Source of the DNA: G051132615 sp051132615
GTDB taxonomy: Bacteria; Pseudomonadota; Gammaproteobacteria; Burkholderiales; Neisseriaceae
Length of the DNA: 64,000 nucleotides
Assembly (NCBI RefSeq): GCF_051132615.1
Contig: NZ_CP152375.1
Span: forward strand, 434,001-498,000
Direction: 5' to 3'
Under the pieces are notes generated by a model. It saw only the letters and a program-made list of their open reading frames with translations. It made no database searches and was not told the DNA's origin. Both the position numbers and the translations under genes were made by a program. Of this stretch, positions 10,092 to 19,112 are shown piece after piece. Within the stretch, counting starts at the first letter, position 1; each line of letters starts with the position of its first letter.

Positions 10092-10438
10092 TCTAAAGCG
10101 CCTTTTTTCCATTCATACACGAAACCAACCACCAAAATAGCTAAGAAAACCATCATGGCACCAAATCCAAACAATCCAAGCTCTTTAAAAACAACTGCCC
10201 ATGGAAATAAAAAGGCAATTTCAAGATCAAACAAGATAAATAGGATTGCAACAAGGTAATAACGTACATCAAATTTCATACGCGAATCTTCAAATGCTTC
10301 AAAACCACATTCGTAAGCGGAGTTTTTTTCTGCATCTGGTCGACTTGGGCCCATAACTTTACCTAAAAAGATACACCCCCCGCCAATCAAAAATCCTATG
10401 ATAATGAACATCAATATGGGAAAATAATTCTCTAACAT
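10082..10438 (-). CDS. nuoA: NADH-quinone oxidoreductase subunit A
   Basis: Membrane subunit at the junction of the two arms of complex I, and first gene of the nuo operon. With the ATG at 10438 the protein is 118 residues, beginning MLENYFPILMF, with three hydrophobic helices and the conserved loop YECGFEAFEDSRMKFDVRYY near residues 45-65, which holds the family's cysteine. The frame is open 25 codons upstream, but that part is unlike the family and not hydrophobic. A Fur-box candidate lies about 117 bases upstream. Confidence 0.96.
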   Translation of the reverse strand: MLENYFPILMFIIIGFLIGGGCIFLGKVMGPSRPDAEKNSAYECGFEAFEDSRMKFDVRYYLVAILFILFDLEIAFLFPWAVVFKELGLFGFGAMMVFLAILVVGFVYEWKKGALEWE

Positions 10439-11005
10439 GGCAAAATAATTCCCTACGTGACAAAATAGCAATTGCTTATTGTAACCGCTCCGATGCCTTT
10501 TTTGAAGTATCAAATTTGAATTTACTTTGATATTTTACTTATTTTTCAGTCAATTGAGAACGATTATCACATGACATTGTATTTTTGATATTAATCAATG
10601 TTATTGATTCTTTAAGTTGTTTATCTGACATTTTTAGTGTAGTTGCTTAAAATAATCTAATATAAATTTGATTAAAATTAAATTGGTCTATACAAGCTAG
10701 CCATTTTATCTAGTTAAATCAGCCACTTTACTTAGTTTTACAAATACTCAATTGCTCTTATTGAATGTTTTCAATAAAATAGGGAAAATTTTATGTCACA
10801 TTAACCTTGTAGTTTCTTTCTTACAAACTCGGACAAAACCAAAATGAACAATTAACACGCTTATATTTTTATTGATTACAACTTAAAATATAAGACTTTG
10901 TTATTGTTTTTTCTTGAGAAATTTCATATTTTTAAAATTAATATTGTACTTTGTCATAGAACAATAGCAATGTCTTTTCTTCTAAACTTTGGGAGAAAAC
11001 ATACT
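10439..11005. other. Intergenic region between nuoA and the ABC-F gene
   Basis: This stretch separates two divergent genes and is strongly AT-rich. The only site I can support is the Fur-box-like dyad at 10555-10569. Several poly-T and TAAAAT-like words could be promoter elements for either gene, but none stands out with correct spacing. No RNA gene or credible small coding region was seen. Confidence 0.6.
10555..10569. promoter_or_regulatory. Candidate Fur box upstream of nuoA
   Basis: TGAGAACGATTATCA matches the 7-1-7 Fur dyad TGATAATnATTATCA at 12 of 14 informative positions. On the nuoA strand it lies immediately upstream of a TTGACT hexamer (10553-10548) that could be a -35 box, although a convincing -10 was not found. 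Fur activation of nuoA has been reported in Neisseria meningitidis (from memory), so the location is biologically plausible. Confidence 0.55.
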
Positions 11006-12565
11006 ATGCCAAATATCGTACTTGAACACGTTTCTTTTCAATTTAACAGCTCTGATTTTATACTTCATAATATTTCCTACTCTTTTGGAGAAGGAAAACA
11101 CAACCTTATTGGCCATAATGGTGTAGGAAAATCGGTTTTAGCATCTTTACTTGCTGGAAATCATAAACCAAGTGATGGGAAAATCATTCATTCATCTATT
11201 GTCGAATTATTTTCCCAACAATTTATTTCACCAGAACAATCAATAGCCTCTTTTTTAAACATTGAAGCCCCTTTAAAAGCTTTGCATCGTATTTTATCAG
11301 GTCACTATTGTGAACAAGACATGAGCCTAATTGGTGATAATTGGGCCTTAGAACAAAAGACACAAGAAATATTGGCACAAATTGAAATCTTTGCGGATTT
11401 ATGGCAGCCTTTTCATTCTTTAAGTGGTGGGGAACAAACCCGTTTAAGGTTATTGAAACATTTTCAAAACAAACCAAATTGGCTCATTCTGGACGAACCA
11501 AGCAATCATTTAGATATACAAGCAAGAGAATGGTTAAAAACACAAATAAAGCAATATCCAAACAATTTATTGTTAATTAGCCACGATTTATCATTACTAG
11601 AAATCATACCTAATACTCATGAACTCACACCAAAAGGTATTCTGTATTTTCATGGCAATATTCATGATTATTTGCAACAAAAATTCACCAAGCAATTGGC
11701 TTTACAACAAGCGCTAGAACACGAACAAAAAACGCAGAAAATATTAACGCATAGTTATCAAAGAAATAAAGAACATACCAATCAAAGAGCTATTCAAGGT
11801 AAAAAACTAAAAAAATCAGGTAGTCAAAGTAAGCTGATTTTGGATAGAAAAGCAGATAAAGCAACGCTGAATCAAGCTTCTTTAAAAAAACGATACACAA
11901 AATTATTTGAGTTATCTGAACAAAAACGTCTTGACACTCAAAATCAAATTGAAGCAACAACAGAGCTCAAATTAAGCTTAAACCAAAATCAACATGCCAA
12001 TCATCATTTTATATTTTGTGACCACTTGATCTTGCCTTACGGACATCAGGACCCCATAACTTTTTTCTTAAAAAATAATGAACAAGCTTTATTAATGGGC
12101 AAAAATGGTAGCGGTAAGTCTACTTTATTGCACATTTTATCGGGTAGACTTCAACCAAAAAGTGGCTGCTGTCAAACATCTGGAAAAATTGTGTATTTAG
12201 ATCAACACCAATCTTTTTTATTACCACACCTAAATGTATTGGCAAACTTCGAGCATTATGTGCCTAATTTAGGGGAAACAAATTACCGTACTTTACTGGC
12301 TAATATTGGGCTAAAAAAACATAAAGTCTACAGCCCCATACATGCTCTTAGCGGAGGAGAAAAAATCAAACTGGCTTTATTAATCATTTACTCCTACCCT
12401 TCCTTGCCTATTTTGCTCTTAGACGAACCAGATAATCATTTAGATATAATGGCAAAAAAAATGCTGATAAATGCTTTACAACGGTATAAAGGCATGATGC
12501 TTCTTGTGAGCCATGATTCAGATTTTTTGAAACAGATAGACATCAAAAAAAGTATATTTTTATAA
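11006..12565 (+). CDS. ABC-F family ATP-binding protein
   Basis: Soluble protein with two ATP-binding cassettes and no membrane segments, as in ABC-F translation factors and resistance proteins that act on ribosomes. The first cassette has Walker A GHNGVGKS (near residue 38), signature LSGGEQTRLRLL and Walker B LILDEPSNHLD. The second has GKNGSGKST (near 365), LSGGEKIKLAL and LLLDEPDNHLD. Between them is a long, charged linker rich in Lys and Gln, as expected for the interdomain arm. I chose ATG 11006 because GGGAGA precedes it by about nine bases and MPNIVLEHVSFQF begins the cassette; the frame is open a further 36 codons upstream. The subfamily is not clear to me. Confidence 0.88.
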   Translation: MPNIVLEHVSFQFNSSDFILHNISYSFGEGKHNLIGHNGVGKSVLASLLAGNHKPSDGKIIHSSIVELFSQQFISPEQSIASFLNIEAPLKALHRILSGHYCEQDMSLIGDNWALEQKTQEILAQIEIFADLWQPFHSLSGGEQTRLRLLKHFQNKPNWLILDEPSNHLDIQAREWLKTQIKQYPNNLLLISHDLSLLEIIPNTHELTPKGILYFHGNIHDYLQQKFTKQLALQQALEHEQKTQKILTHSYQRNKEHTNQRAIQGKKLKKSGSQSKLILDRKADKATLNQASLKKRYTKLFELSEQKRLDTQNQIEATTELKLSLNQNQHANHHFIFCDHLILPYGHQDPITFFLKNNEQALLMGKNGSGKSTLLHILSGRLQPKSGCCQTSGKIVYLDQHQSFLLPHLNVLANFEHYVPNLGETNYRTLLANIGLKKHKVYSPIHALSGGEKIKLALLIIYSYPSLPILLLDEPDNHLDIMAKKMLINALQRYKGMMLLVSHDSDFLKQIDIKKSIFL

Positions 12566-12678
12566 AAAGCTAAGCACCATACATATATCAAGCACAGAGT
12601 GCTTCTGAAAAAAATGATTAACCACGATTGTTCAATTCATATGCTAAAATATGTTATTCACTAATATTAAGGTTAAAT

Positions 12679-14067
12679 ATGTTGCACTTATACAATACAT
12701 TAACTCGCCAGAAAGAAAAGTTCACGCCAATTGACCCTAAAAATGTCAGGATGTATGTATGTGGAATGACTGTATATGATTACTGTCATTTAGGTCATGC
12801 ACGAGTAATGGTTGTATTCGATATGATTGCTCGCTGGTTGCGCCAAACTGGTTTCCCATTAACTTATGTACGTAATATTACGGATATTGATGACAAAATT
12901 ATTGCTAGAGCGTTGGAAAACAAAGAAAGTATTGAAGCACTTACCAACAGATTTATTCATGCGATGCATGAAGATGCAAATGCTTTAGGGGTGCTAAGCC
13001 CTGATTTTGAACCACGAGCAACTGCACATATCCCAGAAATGATCGATATGATTGAACGATTAATCGAGAATAATAAAGCCTATAAAGCAGATAATGGTGA
13101 TGTTTATTTCTCGGTAAGGGAGTTTCCTCCTTATGGTCAACTTTCTGGAAAAAGTTTGGATGATTTACGTGCAGGAGAACGTGTAGGAATTGATGCTTTC
13201 AAAAAAGACCCAATGGATTTTGTCTTATGGAAAGCAGCAAAACCCAACGAACCGAGTTGGGAAAGCCCATGGGGCAAAGGACGCCCCGGCTGGCATATTG
13301 AATGTTCTGCAATGAGCGAAGAATTATTGGGCGCTCATTTTGATATTCATGGTGGCGGCGCTGACTTACAGTTTCCTCACCATGAAAATGAAATTGCACA
13401 AAGCTGTGGTGCACAAGATCCAAAACACCAACATGCATTTGTTAATTATTGGCTACATAATGGTTTTATTCGTGTAGATAACGAAAAGATGTCGAAATCT
13501 TTAGGTAATTTTTTTACCATTAGAGAAGTACTTGAAAAATACGATGCCGAAGTGATTCGCTTTTTTATTTTACGTGCTCATTATCGTAGCCCACTGAACT
13601 ATTCAGATGTTCATTTAAATGATGCAAAAAATGCATTAACACGCTTATATACAGCCTTAAAAAATGTTGAAGAAATTGTGCTACCTGAAGATTGGGTAAA
13701 TAATGATTATTCTCAACGTTTTTTTGAAGCGATGAACGATGACTTTAATACTGTTGGTGCTATAGCGATCTTATTTGAATTAGCGACTCAAATTAATAAA
13801 ACACCCGATGCACAATTAGCAGGTTGTTTACAAAAGCTAGGAAATTTGCTTGGGCTGTTAGAAAGAGACCCTATTTTATTTTTACAAGGTGCTGGGCAAA
13901 ATAATACTACTTTAAACGAAGAAACTATTCTGTCTATGATTGAAGCTCGTAAACAAGCTAGAGCTGAAAAAAATTGGGCTGAATCTGATCGTATCCGTGA
14001 TGAATTGCTACAACAAGGCATTTTATTGGAAGACGGCCCTCAAGGTTCTACATGGCGTAGAGCATAA
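12679..14067 (+). CDS. cysS: Cysteinyl-tRNA synthetase
   Basis: Charges tRNA-Cys with cysteine in the cytoplasm. This is a class I synthetase with the HIGH-type motif HLGHARV near residue 37 and the KMSKS motif at NEKMSKSLGN. Zinc ligands expected for the enzyme are visible: C28 in YVCGMTVYD, the cysteine in HIECSAM and the HHENE histidine. The 462-residue length from MLHLYNTLTR is normal; the frame extends 17 codons upstream without family similarity. It stands alone between the ABC-F gene and rpmE. Confidence 0.98.
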   Translation: MLHLYNTLTRQKEKFTPIDPKNVRMYVCGMTVYDYCHLGHARVMVVFDMIARWLRQTGFPLTYVRNITDIDDKIIARALENKESIEALTNRFIHAMHEDANALGVLSPDFEPRATAHIPEMIDMIERLIENNKAYKADNGDVYFSVREFPPYGQLSGKSLDDLRAGERVGIDAFKKDPMDFVLWKAAKPNEPSWESPWGKGRPGWHIECSAMSEELLGAHFDIHGGGADLQFPHHENEIAQSCGAQDPKHQHAFVNYWLHNGFIRVDNEKMSKSLGNFFTIREVLEKYDAEVIRFFILRAHYRSPLNYSDVHLNDAKNALTRLYTALKNVEEIVLPEDWVNNDYSQRFFEAMNDDFNTVGAIAILFELATQINKTPDAQLAGCLQKLGNLLGLLERDPILFLQGAGQNNTTLNEETILSMIEARKQARAEKNWAESDRIRDELLQQGILLEDGPQGSTWRRA

Positions 14068-14183
14068 ATCTAGATAAAGTACAAAATGTGCTTGAATGTT
14101 TTAAGAAAAAGTTAGATAATAATAAGTTCATCAAAATGTAGCATAGGCAAAACCCCTATGTCCGCTAAATTAAAGGAAAAATC

Positions 14184-14399
14184 ATGAAACAAGGTATTCA
14201 TCCAGAATATACACCACTAGAAGTTACATGTTCTTGTGGCAACACATTTACAACTAAGTCTACAATGGCTAAGGACAAGTTCCATATTGAGGTTTGCTCA
14301 AATTGTCATCCGTTTTACACTGGCAAACAAAAAATTGTGGACAGTGCTGGTCGTGTGGATAAATTCCAACAAAAATACGGCAATATGTTCAAACGTTAA
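14184..14399 (+). CDS. rpmE: 50S ribosomal protein L31 (zinc-binding type)
   Basis: Small ribosomal protein of the large subunit and the inter-subunit bridge. The 71-residue product begins MKQGIHPEY and carries four cysteines: C16 and C18 (CSC) and C37 and C40 (CSNC). These are the ligands of the zinc-containing L31 form, rather than the zinc-free paralogue made during zinc starvation. AAAGGAAA precedes the ATG, and a strong intrinsic terminator follows at once, so it appears monocistronic. Confidence 0.98.
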   Translation: MKQGIHPEYTPLEVTCSCGNTFTTKSTMAKDKFHIEVCSNCHPFYTGKQKIVDSAGRVDKFQQKYGNMFKR

Positions 14400-14415
14400 T
14401 CGTTATACACATATC

Positions 14416-14448
14416 AAAAAAGGTGGCCTTATTAAGGTCGCCTTTTTT
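14416..14448 (+). terminator. Intrinsic terminator after rpmE
   Basis: A 15-base stem with two G-U pairs (AAAAAAGGTGGCCTT against AAGGTCGCCTTTTTT) and a 3-base loop ends in six T residues, 16 bases after the rpmE stop. Confidence 0.92.
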
Positions 14449-14743
14449 AATGCTATTATCAATTTAATATAACGGATTAACTAAAACAAACTCTGCAAGA
14501 ACAAATCCAGAAAACCGGATTAACAAGCTGATTTTTATGACATAATTACAATTAAAAATTTAATTTAATGGATAATGATTTTGAAAAATAGCGCGTTATA
14601 TCATCAGCCTATTTTCATGTTTATAGAAAAACTCGCGATGATTGAAGTTTATTACAATAAATTCTGCAAAACATCGTATAATAAGCTATGATAGCCTTCT
14701 GGCTTTTTATCTGAACCAAATTTAGATGACTTCACAATAAACA
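14449..14743. other. Intergenic region upstream of dapF
   Basis: AT-rich spacer between the rpmE terminator and dapF. A word resembling half a Fur box (GATAATGATTTTG, near 14570) is present but asymmetric, so no operator is claimed. No convincing promoter, RNA or small coding region was recognised. Confidence 0.5.
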
Positions 14744-15574
14744 ATGAATAAACTTAAATTTACCAAAATGCATGGTTTAGGAAATGATTTTATGGTGATT
14801 AATGCCATAGATCAGATTTTCATTCCTGACATAAAACAAATACAACAATGGTCTGATCGGCACTTTGGTATTGGTTTTGATCAATTATTATTGGTACAAA
14901 AACCTGACGATCCAACAAATGATTTTAAATATCGTATTTTCAATGCTGATGGTAATGAAGTTGAACAATGTGGTAATGGTGCACGCTGTTTTATGCGGTT
15001 TGTGTACGAAAAACAATTAACAAATAAATCAACTATTTTGGTTGAAACGGTTAAAGAAACAATTACCTTATCACTTGATGATCACGGATTGGTTACTGTG
15101 AACATGGGACAGCCTCGTTTTGAACCAAAACAAATTCCTTTTTTGGTAGATAAGATTGCCAATAAATACACTATTGAATTTGAAGGCCATCAAGCTGAGA
15201 TTACTTGTATTAATATGGGGAACCCTCATGCCGTGCTATTGGTGAAAGATGTAGAACAAGCGCCAGTTGAACAATGGGGAAGTGCCATTGAAAAGCACCC
15301 CCTTTTCCCCGAAGGCGTTAATGTTGGCTTTTTACAAATTCTAAACAAGTCTGAGGTAAAATTGCGTGTTTTTGAAAGAGGTGTAGGTGAAACTTTTGCC
15401 TGTGGTACAGGTGCCTGTGCGGCTGTTGTAGCAGGTATTCGCCTAGGTTTATTAAATGAAACAGTTTGTGTATTTACCCAAAAAGGGCAGTTAACCATTC
15501 ACTGGCAAGAACAACAACCCGTCACAATGACAGGCCCAGCACAGACTGTTTTTGAAGGAGAAATTAGCTATTAA
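14744..15574 (+). CDS. dapF: Diaminopimelate epimerase
   Basis: Interconverts LL- and meso-diaminopimelate, supplying the peptidoglycan cross-linker and the lysine precursor. It is a cofactor-independent two-cysteine epimerase: C76 lies in the CGNGARCF motif and the second catalytic cysteine in FACGTGACAA near residue 220. The FTKMHGLGNDF start block is also present. Length 276 residues is normal. The DUF484 gene begins one base after its stop, a pairing (dapF then DUF484) seen widely in Proteobacteria. Confidence 0.98.
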   Translation: MNKLKFTKMHGLGNDFMVINAIDQIFIPDIKQIQQWSDRHFGIGFDQLLLVQKPDDPTNDFKYRIFNADGNEVEQCGNGARCFMRFVYEKQLTNKSTILVETVKETITLSLDDHGLVTVNMGQPRFEPKQIPFLVDKIANKYTIEFEGHQAEITCINMGNPHAVLLVKDVEQAPVEQWGSAIEKHPLFPEGVNVGFLQILNKSEVKLRVFERGVGETFACGTGACAAVVAGIRLGLLNETVCVFTQKGQLTIHWQEQQPVTMTGPAQTVFEGEISY

Positions 15575-15575
15575 T

Positions 15576-16238
15576 ATGGATAAAAATGCAATCGTTCATT
15601 ATTTAAGTACCCATCCTGATTTTTTAGCTGAATGTGCTGAACGTTTTGGCTTACAAGCAAAAAATAATAAAGTAGTCAGTTTTTCAGAAGTTAAACTTAT
15701 CGCTGCTGAAGATAAGATTCAACGCCTTGAAAAAAATATACATACACTTATTGAAAACGCAAAACACAATGAAAAATTAGTTGAACAACTCTTTGCTTTG
15801 AATCTAGATTTAATCAAAGCAACCTCAGCAAATGAATTATTTTGTGCCATTTCAAAAACACTCAATGAATATTTTAATTTGGAAGCTTATACAATTAAAC
15901 TCCTACCCCATGTTGAAAAATCAAGCTCTTGGTTAACAGAAGAGTATTATTTACCAATTGGACACCCAGCTATTCATAAAATAGAACAACTCACCCATCC
16001 TATATGTCATCATTATTTAATCAAAGAAATGTTAGACTGGCTCCCAACACAAACCAGCTTACAAAGCTTCATCCAAATTCCCATTCATTTGACCACAAAA
16101 GAACAAATCGATGGTGTGATGGTTATTGGTAGTGCAAACCCTAAACGTTTTAGCAATGAACACGATACAATTTATGTTCAAAAGATGGTAGAAGCCATTG
16201 TAACAACACTCATGCGTCTAAGGAACAGCATCGCATGA
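15576..16238 (+). CDS. DUF484 family protein
   Basis: Conserved cytoplasmic protein of unknown function, 220 residues from ATG 15576. The N-terminal motif IVHYLSTHPDFLAE is the DUF484 signature, followed by a coiled region (residues 45-75) and a GAF-like C-terminal half. The frame opens earlier at a TTG (15552), but that lies inside dapF; GAAGGAG at 15554-15560 serves the ATG, though 15 bases is a long spacing. In relatives xerC often follows; here an unrelated membrane gene does. Confidence 0.85.
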   Translation: MDKNAIVHYLSTHPDFLAECAERFGLQAKNNKVVSFSEVKLIAAEDKIQRLEKNIHTLIENAKHNEKLVEQLFALNLDLIKATSANELFCAISKTLNEYFNLEAYTIKLLPHVEKSSSWLTEEYYLPIGHPAIHKIEQLTHPICHHYLIKEMLDWLPTQTSLQSFIQIPIHLTTKEQIDGVMVIGSANPKRFSNEHDTIYVQKMVEAIVTTLMRLRNSIA

Positions 16239-16831
16239 TGATTACGCTGCTTTGCCTCTCAGTTTATATTATTTTTGCTGGCTATTTATGTTTTAAAAAT
16301 AATCAGTTTTCATGGTTATGGACGACAATTTTTTTATGGCTGGTAGCAACAATTGCGCTATCTAAACTCTTACCTGGAATCTATACCTTATTTAGCACCA
16401 TTAGCCTTTACCCTGCCCCTTTATATTTTTTACTGGGCAGTATTATTTATTTTATTAAAAACACTCAATATAAAAAAGAGACAAAACAGTGGTATTTTAC
16501 AGGACAATCTACATTAAGCAGCTTTGCCTTAAGTAATCTTTTTATTCACCTAGGGTTTGGCTTTTTACTGTTGGCTATCTATCTGTTTTATCCCTATTAC
16601 TTACAATCTCTTTTTGTTTTAAACACATTAAATCAATACTTCTTACAACCGATATGGATTATTGGCTTACAAATTACATTAATGTGCTTAATTATGTTAT
16701 ATGTCAAATTTAACCAGTTAAAAATCATTAAAATGAGTTTTTCTCAGGCAATATTATTCATTAGCCTAACGGCTTTATTTTCTGTGATTCTGACTATTAT
16801 TGATGTTGTAGAGCGCTATGCGCAATTTTAA
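16235..16831 (+). CDS. Hypothetical integral membrane protein
   Basis: I do not recognise this 198-residue protein. It is very hydrophobic, with about six predicted membrane segments (roughly residues 2-20, 28-45, 56-74, 92-120, 135-158, 168-190), and is rich in Phe, Leu, Ile and Tyr. A short basic loop (around residues 75-85) suggests a cytoplasmic turn. It overlaps the end of the DUF484 gene by four bases (ATGA), so the two are probably translated together. It occupies the place often held by xerC in relatives, but has no similarity to a recombinase. Confidence 0.7.
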   Translation: MMITLLCLSVYIIFAGYLCFKNNQFSWLWTTIFLWLVATIALSKLLPGIYTLFSTISLYPAPLYFLLGSIIYFIKNTQYKKETKQWYFTGQSTLSSFALSNLFIHLGFGFLLLAIYLFYPYYLQSLFVLNTLNQYFLQPIWIIGLQITLMCLIMLYVKFNQLKIIKMSFSQAILFISLTALFSVILTIIDVVERYAQF

Positions 16832-16904
16832 TCAATGGTCAGTTTAAAGTTGATGAATAAAGTAAAATAACACCTGTATTTTTGACTTGAAAGGAAATAT
16901 TTCT

Positions 16905-17909
16905 ATGGCTTTTAATCTTAAAAATAGACATCTTCTAAGCCTAATTCATCACTCAGCTCAAGAGCTGCATTATCTACTTGAATTATCAAAACAACTGAAA
17001 CAAGCAAAATATACAGGTACAGAACAACAACGTTTAAAAGGCAAAAATATTGCCCTTATTTTTGAAAAAACATCGACCCGTACCCGCTGTGCCTTTGAAG
17101 TAGCGGCATATGATCAAGGAGCCAATGTGACTTATATTGATCCTCAATCCTCACAAATTGGTCATAAAGAAAGTATGAAAGACACAGCCAGAGTATTAGG
17201 CAGAATGTACGATGCAATTGAATATCGTGGTTTTAAACAAAAAACCGTAGAAGAGTTGGCTCAGTTTGCTGGTGTACCTGTGTTTAATGGTTTAACTGAT
17301 GAATACCATCCCACACAAATGTTAGCAGATGTATTAACAATGTTAGAACACTGCAATAAACCTGTTCATGAAATTAAATTTGCTTATGTTGGTGATGCAC
17401 GGAACAATATGGGACACTCTTTGTTGCTAATTGGCTCAAAGCTTGGCATGGATGTACGAATTGCCGCACCTAAGAACCTGTTGCCTCAAGATGAATTAGT
17501 CACACTGTGCCAAGAGTTTGCACAGACAAGTGGCGCAAAAATCATGCTTACAGAAAAACCAGAAGAAGCAGTAATGGGGGTCGATTTTATTCATACTGAT
17601 GTCTGGGTATCAATGGGAGAACCAGTTGAAACATGGAAAGAACGTATTGAAGAGTTGCTGCCCTTTCAAGTAAATAAAACTTTAATGCAAGCAGCACAGA
17701 ACTCTCGTGTTAAATTTATGCATTGTTTACCTGCTTTTCATAATAGTGAAACGGCCGTAGGTAAAAAAATAGCGCAGCAATACCCTCATCTAGCTAATGG
17801 AATTGAAGTGACTGAAGATGTGTTTGAATCTGAAGCTTGTATTGCTTTTGACCAAGCTGAAAACCGAATGCATACAATTAAAGCGGTTTTAGTTTCATCT
17901 TTGGCTTAA
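16905..17909 (+). CDS. argF: Ornithine carbamoyltransferase
   Basis: Makes citrulline from ornithine and carbamoyl phosphate in arginine biosynthesis, or works in reverse in the arginine deiminase pathway. The carbamoyl-phosphate site STRTRCAFEVAAYDQG is near residue 55, the HPTQMLAD block near 135 and the catalytic-cysteine motif MHCLPAFH near 270. The start at 16905 follows GAAAGGAAA; the upstream in-frame extension is short and unlike the family. No arginine deiminase neighbours are present, so a biosynthetic role is more likely. A terminator follows. Confidence 0.96.
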   Translation: MAFNLKNRHLLSLIHHSAQELHYLLELSKQLKQAKYTGTEQQRLKGKNIALIFEKTSTRTRCAFEVAAYDQGANVTYIDPQSSQIGHKESMKDTARVLGRMYDAIEYRGFKQKTVEELAQFAGVPVFNGLTDEYHPTQMLADVLTMLEHCNKPVHEIKFAYVGDARNNMGHSLLLIGSKLGMDVRIAAPKNLLPQDELVTLCQEFAQTSGAKIMLTEKPEEAVMGVDFIHTDVWVSMGEPVETWKERIEELLPFQVNKTLMQAAQNSRVKFMHCLPAFHNSETAVGKKIAQQYPHLANGIEVTEDVFESEACIAFDQAENRMHTIKAVLVSSLA

Positions 17910-17929
17910 TTAGCTAATATAAATCTGGA

Positions 17930-17957
17930 AAAAAGGCCAATATATATTGGCCTTTTT
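17930..17957 (+). terminator. Intrinsic terminator after argF
   Basis: A near-perfect stem (AAAAAGGCCAATA / TATTGGCCTTTTT) ending in a T-run begins 21 bases after the argF stop. Confidence 0.93.
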
Positions 17958-18181
17958 AAATCTAAAAGTAAAACTATTTTAAACACTTATAAAAGTACTT
18001 AATTTATTCTCTATTTGAACAAATTCAGATTAATAGAATAAGTTTGAATATAACATTCCATCCATCTGAACCTGTCATTACACTTACTTTCTAACCTTTA
18101 CATTACGCTAACTTAATTTAATAGAAAAATATCTATACTTTATTCATATCTATTCGACTCGATTTATATTGGAGAGTGTGC

Positions 18182-18466
18182 ATGAATAAAGCATTTATAT
18201 TACCTATAACTGTAGTAGCTTCCTTAAGCCTATCAGCTTGTATGGTAGATGTTGCACCAAACTATACACAAGGCCACTCACATATTTATAAATATGATCG
18301 ATATGATCATCGTTACAGGCTACAACATCAATCTGGGCACAAGAGTTATTATCAACCTCATAAAAATAAGCATGGCTTTCAAAATAATATAGATAAATCG
18401 CCTCCTAAACATCAATTCAATAAAGGAAAAAATCATTATTCAGAAAAGAACACTAGACCCAGATGA
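18182..18466 (+). CDS. Small predicted lipoprotein, His/Lys/Tyr-rich
   Basis: A 94-residue predicted lipoprotein of unknown function. The signal peptide ends in a lipobox LSAC at residues 19-22, after which the mature part is very polar, with many His, Tyr, Lys and Asn and no hydrophobic core. It ends HYSEKNTRPR, sharing the YSxKNxxP motif with the two genes downstream. The ATG at 18182 is preceded by GGAGAG. It is the first of three tandem paralogues; the composition would suit disorder or metal binding, but no function is shown. Confidence 0.7.
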   Translation: MNKAFILPITVVASLSLSACMVDVAPNYTQGHSHIYKYDRYDHRYRLQHQSGHKSYYQPHKNKHGFQNNIDKSPPKHQFNKGKNHYSEKNTRPR

Positions 18467-18473
18467 ATCCAAT

Positions 18474-18506
18474 TAAAAGAGAAACCACTACGATGGTTTC
18501 TTTTAC
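18474..18506 (+). terminator. Hairpin terminator after the first lipoprotein gene
   Basis: TAAAAGAGAAACCA pairs with TGGTTTCTTTTA around a 6-base loop, just past the stop. The stem is close to the hairpin that ends the next paralogue, as if gene and terminator were duplicated together. Confidence 0.75.
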
Positions 18507-18511
18507 TTATT

Positions 18512-18649
18512 GAAGTATTACATCCGATTATTTTTTAACACACCATTACAAAACAAATTAAATATTTACACAATCAAAACTTAAATCAATATTTATATAA
18601 TTATAATTCAACTTACAAAATAAATTATTTACTACTGGAGAGTCACATG
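18512..18649 (+). repeat. Duplicated upstream region, copy A
   Basis: About 135 bases before the second small exported gene can be aligned with 18971-19112 before the third, at an estimated 75-80% identity. Shared blocks include CATTACAAAA, TATAATTATAATTCAA and the ribosome-site region. A weaker version precedes the first gene. This points to tandem duplication and probably shared regulation. Confidence 0.7.
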
Positions 18650-18868
18650 AAAAAATCAATAATTTTATCTGCAATCATGGCATTATCTTTAGGTTTGTCT
18701 GCATGTGTAGTAGATGCTGGGCCCAATAGAAATGATCGCAATCCCCCAAACAAACATGATCATCAATATAATAAAAATCGCCCTACCCCAAATCAACATA
18801 AACAAAATAAAGACCACTATTCAGGAAAAAATGATCGACCAGATACTTATAAACCGAAGCCTCGATAA
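18647..18868 (+). CDS. Small predicted lipoprotein, Asn/Lys/Pro-rich
   Basis: A 73-residue predicted lipoprotein: MKKSII start, hydrophobic stretch and lipobox LSAC at residues 17-20, then a highly polar tail of Asn, Lys, His, Pro and Asp. The motif YSGKNDRP near the C-terminus is shared with both neighbours. GGAGAG precedes the ATG. Function unknown; the mature part is probably disordered. Confidence 0.7.
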   Translation: MKKSIILSAIMALSLGLSACVVDAGPNRNDRNPPNKHDHQYNKNRPTPNQHKQNKDHYSGKNDRPDTYKPKPR

Positions 18869-18874
18869 AATAAA

Positions 18875-18918
18875 TCAATAAAAGAAACCTATTTATATAG
18901 TATGGTTTCTTTTATTGA
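18875..18918 (+). terminator. Hairpin terminator after the second lipoprotein gene
   Basis: TCAATAAAAGAAACC (18875-18889) and GGTTTCTTTTATTGA (18904-18918) form a perfect 15-base inverted repeat. Confidence 0.8.
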
Positions 18919-18970
18919 TGGTCCTTGGAAAATACATATTATAATGAACTTCATTTTATTTCACTTTATT

Positions 18971-19112
18971 AAAGTAAAATATCCAATTAATTTTCCTTAA
19001 CATATCATTACAAAAAAATTTAATTATTTACATATTCATAACTTAATTTAATATTAATATAATTATAATTCAATTTATAAAATAATTTTTTTCACAACCG
19101 GAGAAACACATG
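18971..19112 (+). repeat. Duplicated upstream region, copy B
   Basis: Partner of the segment at 18512-18649; it precedes the repeat-bearing third paralogue and carries the same CATTACAAAA and TATAATTATAATTCAA blocks. Confidence 0.7.

Noticed and set aside
14570..14590. Fur-like word GATAATGATTTTG before dapF
   Set aside because: Only one half resembles the operator and the dyad fails on the other side.
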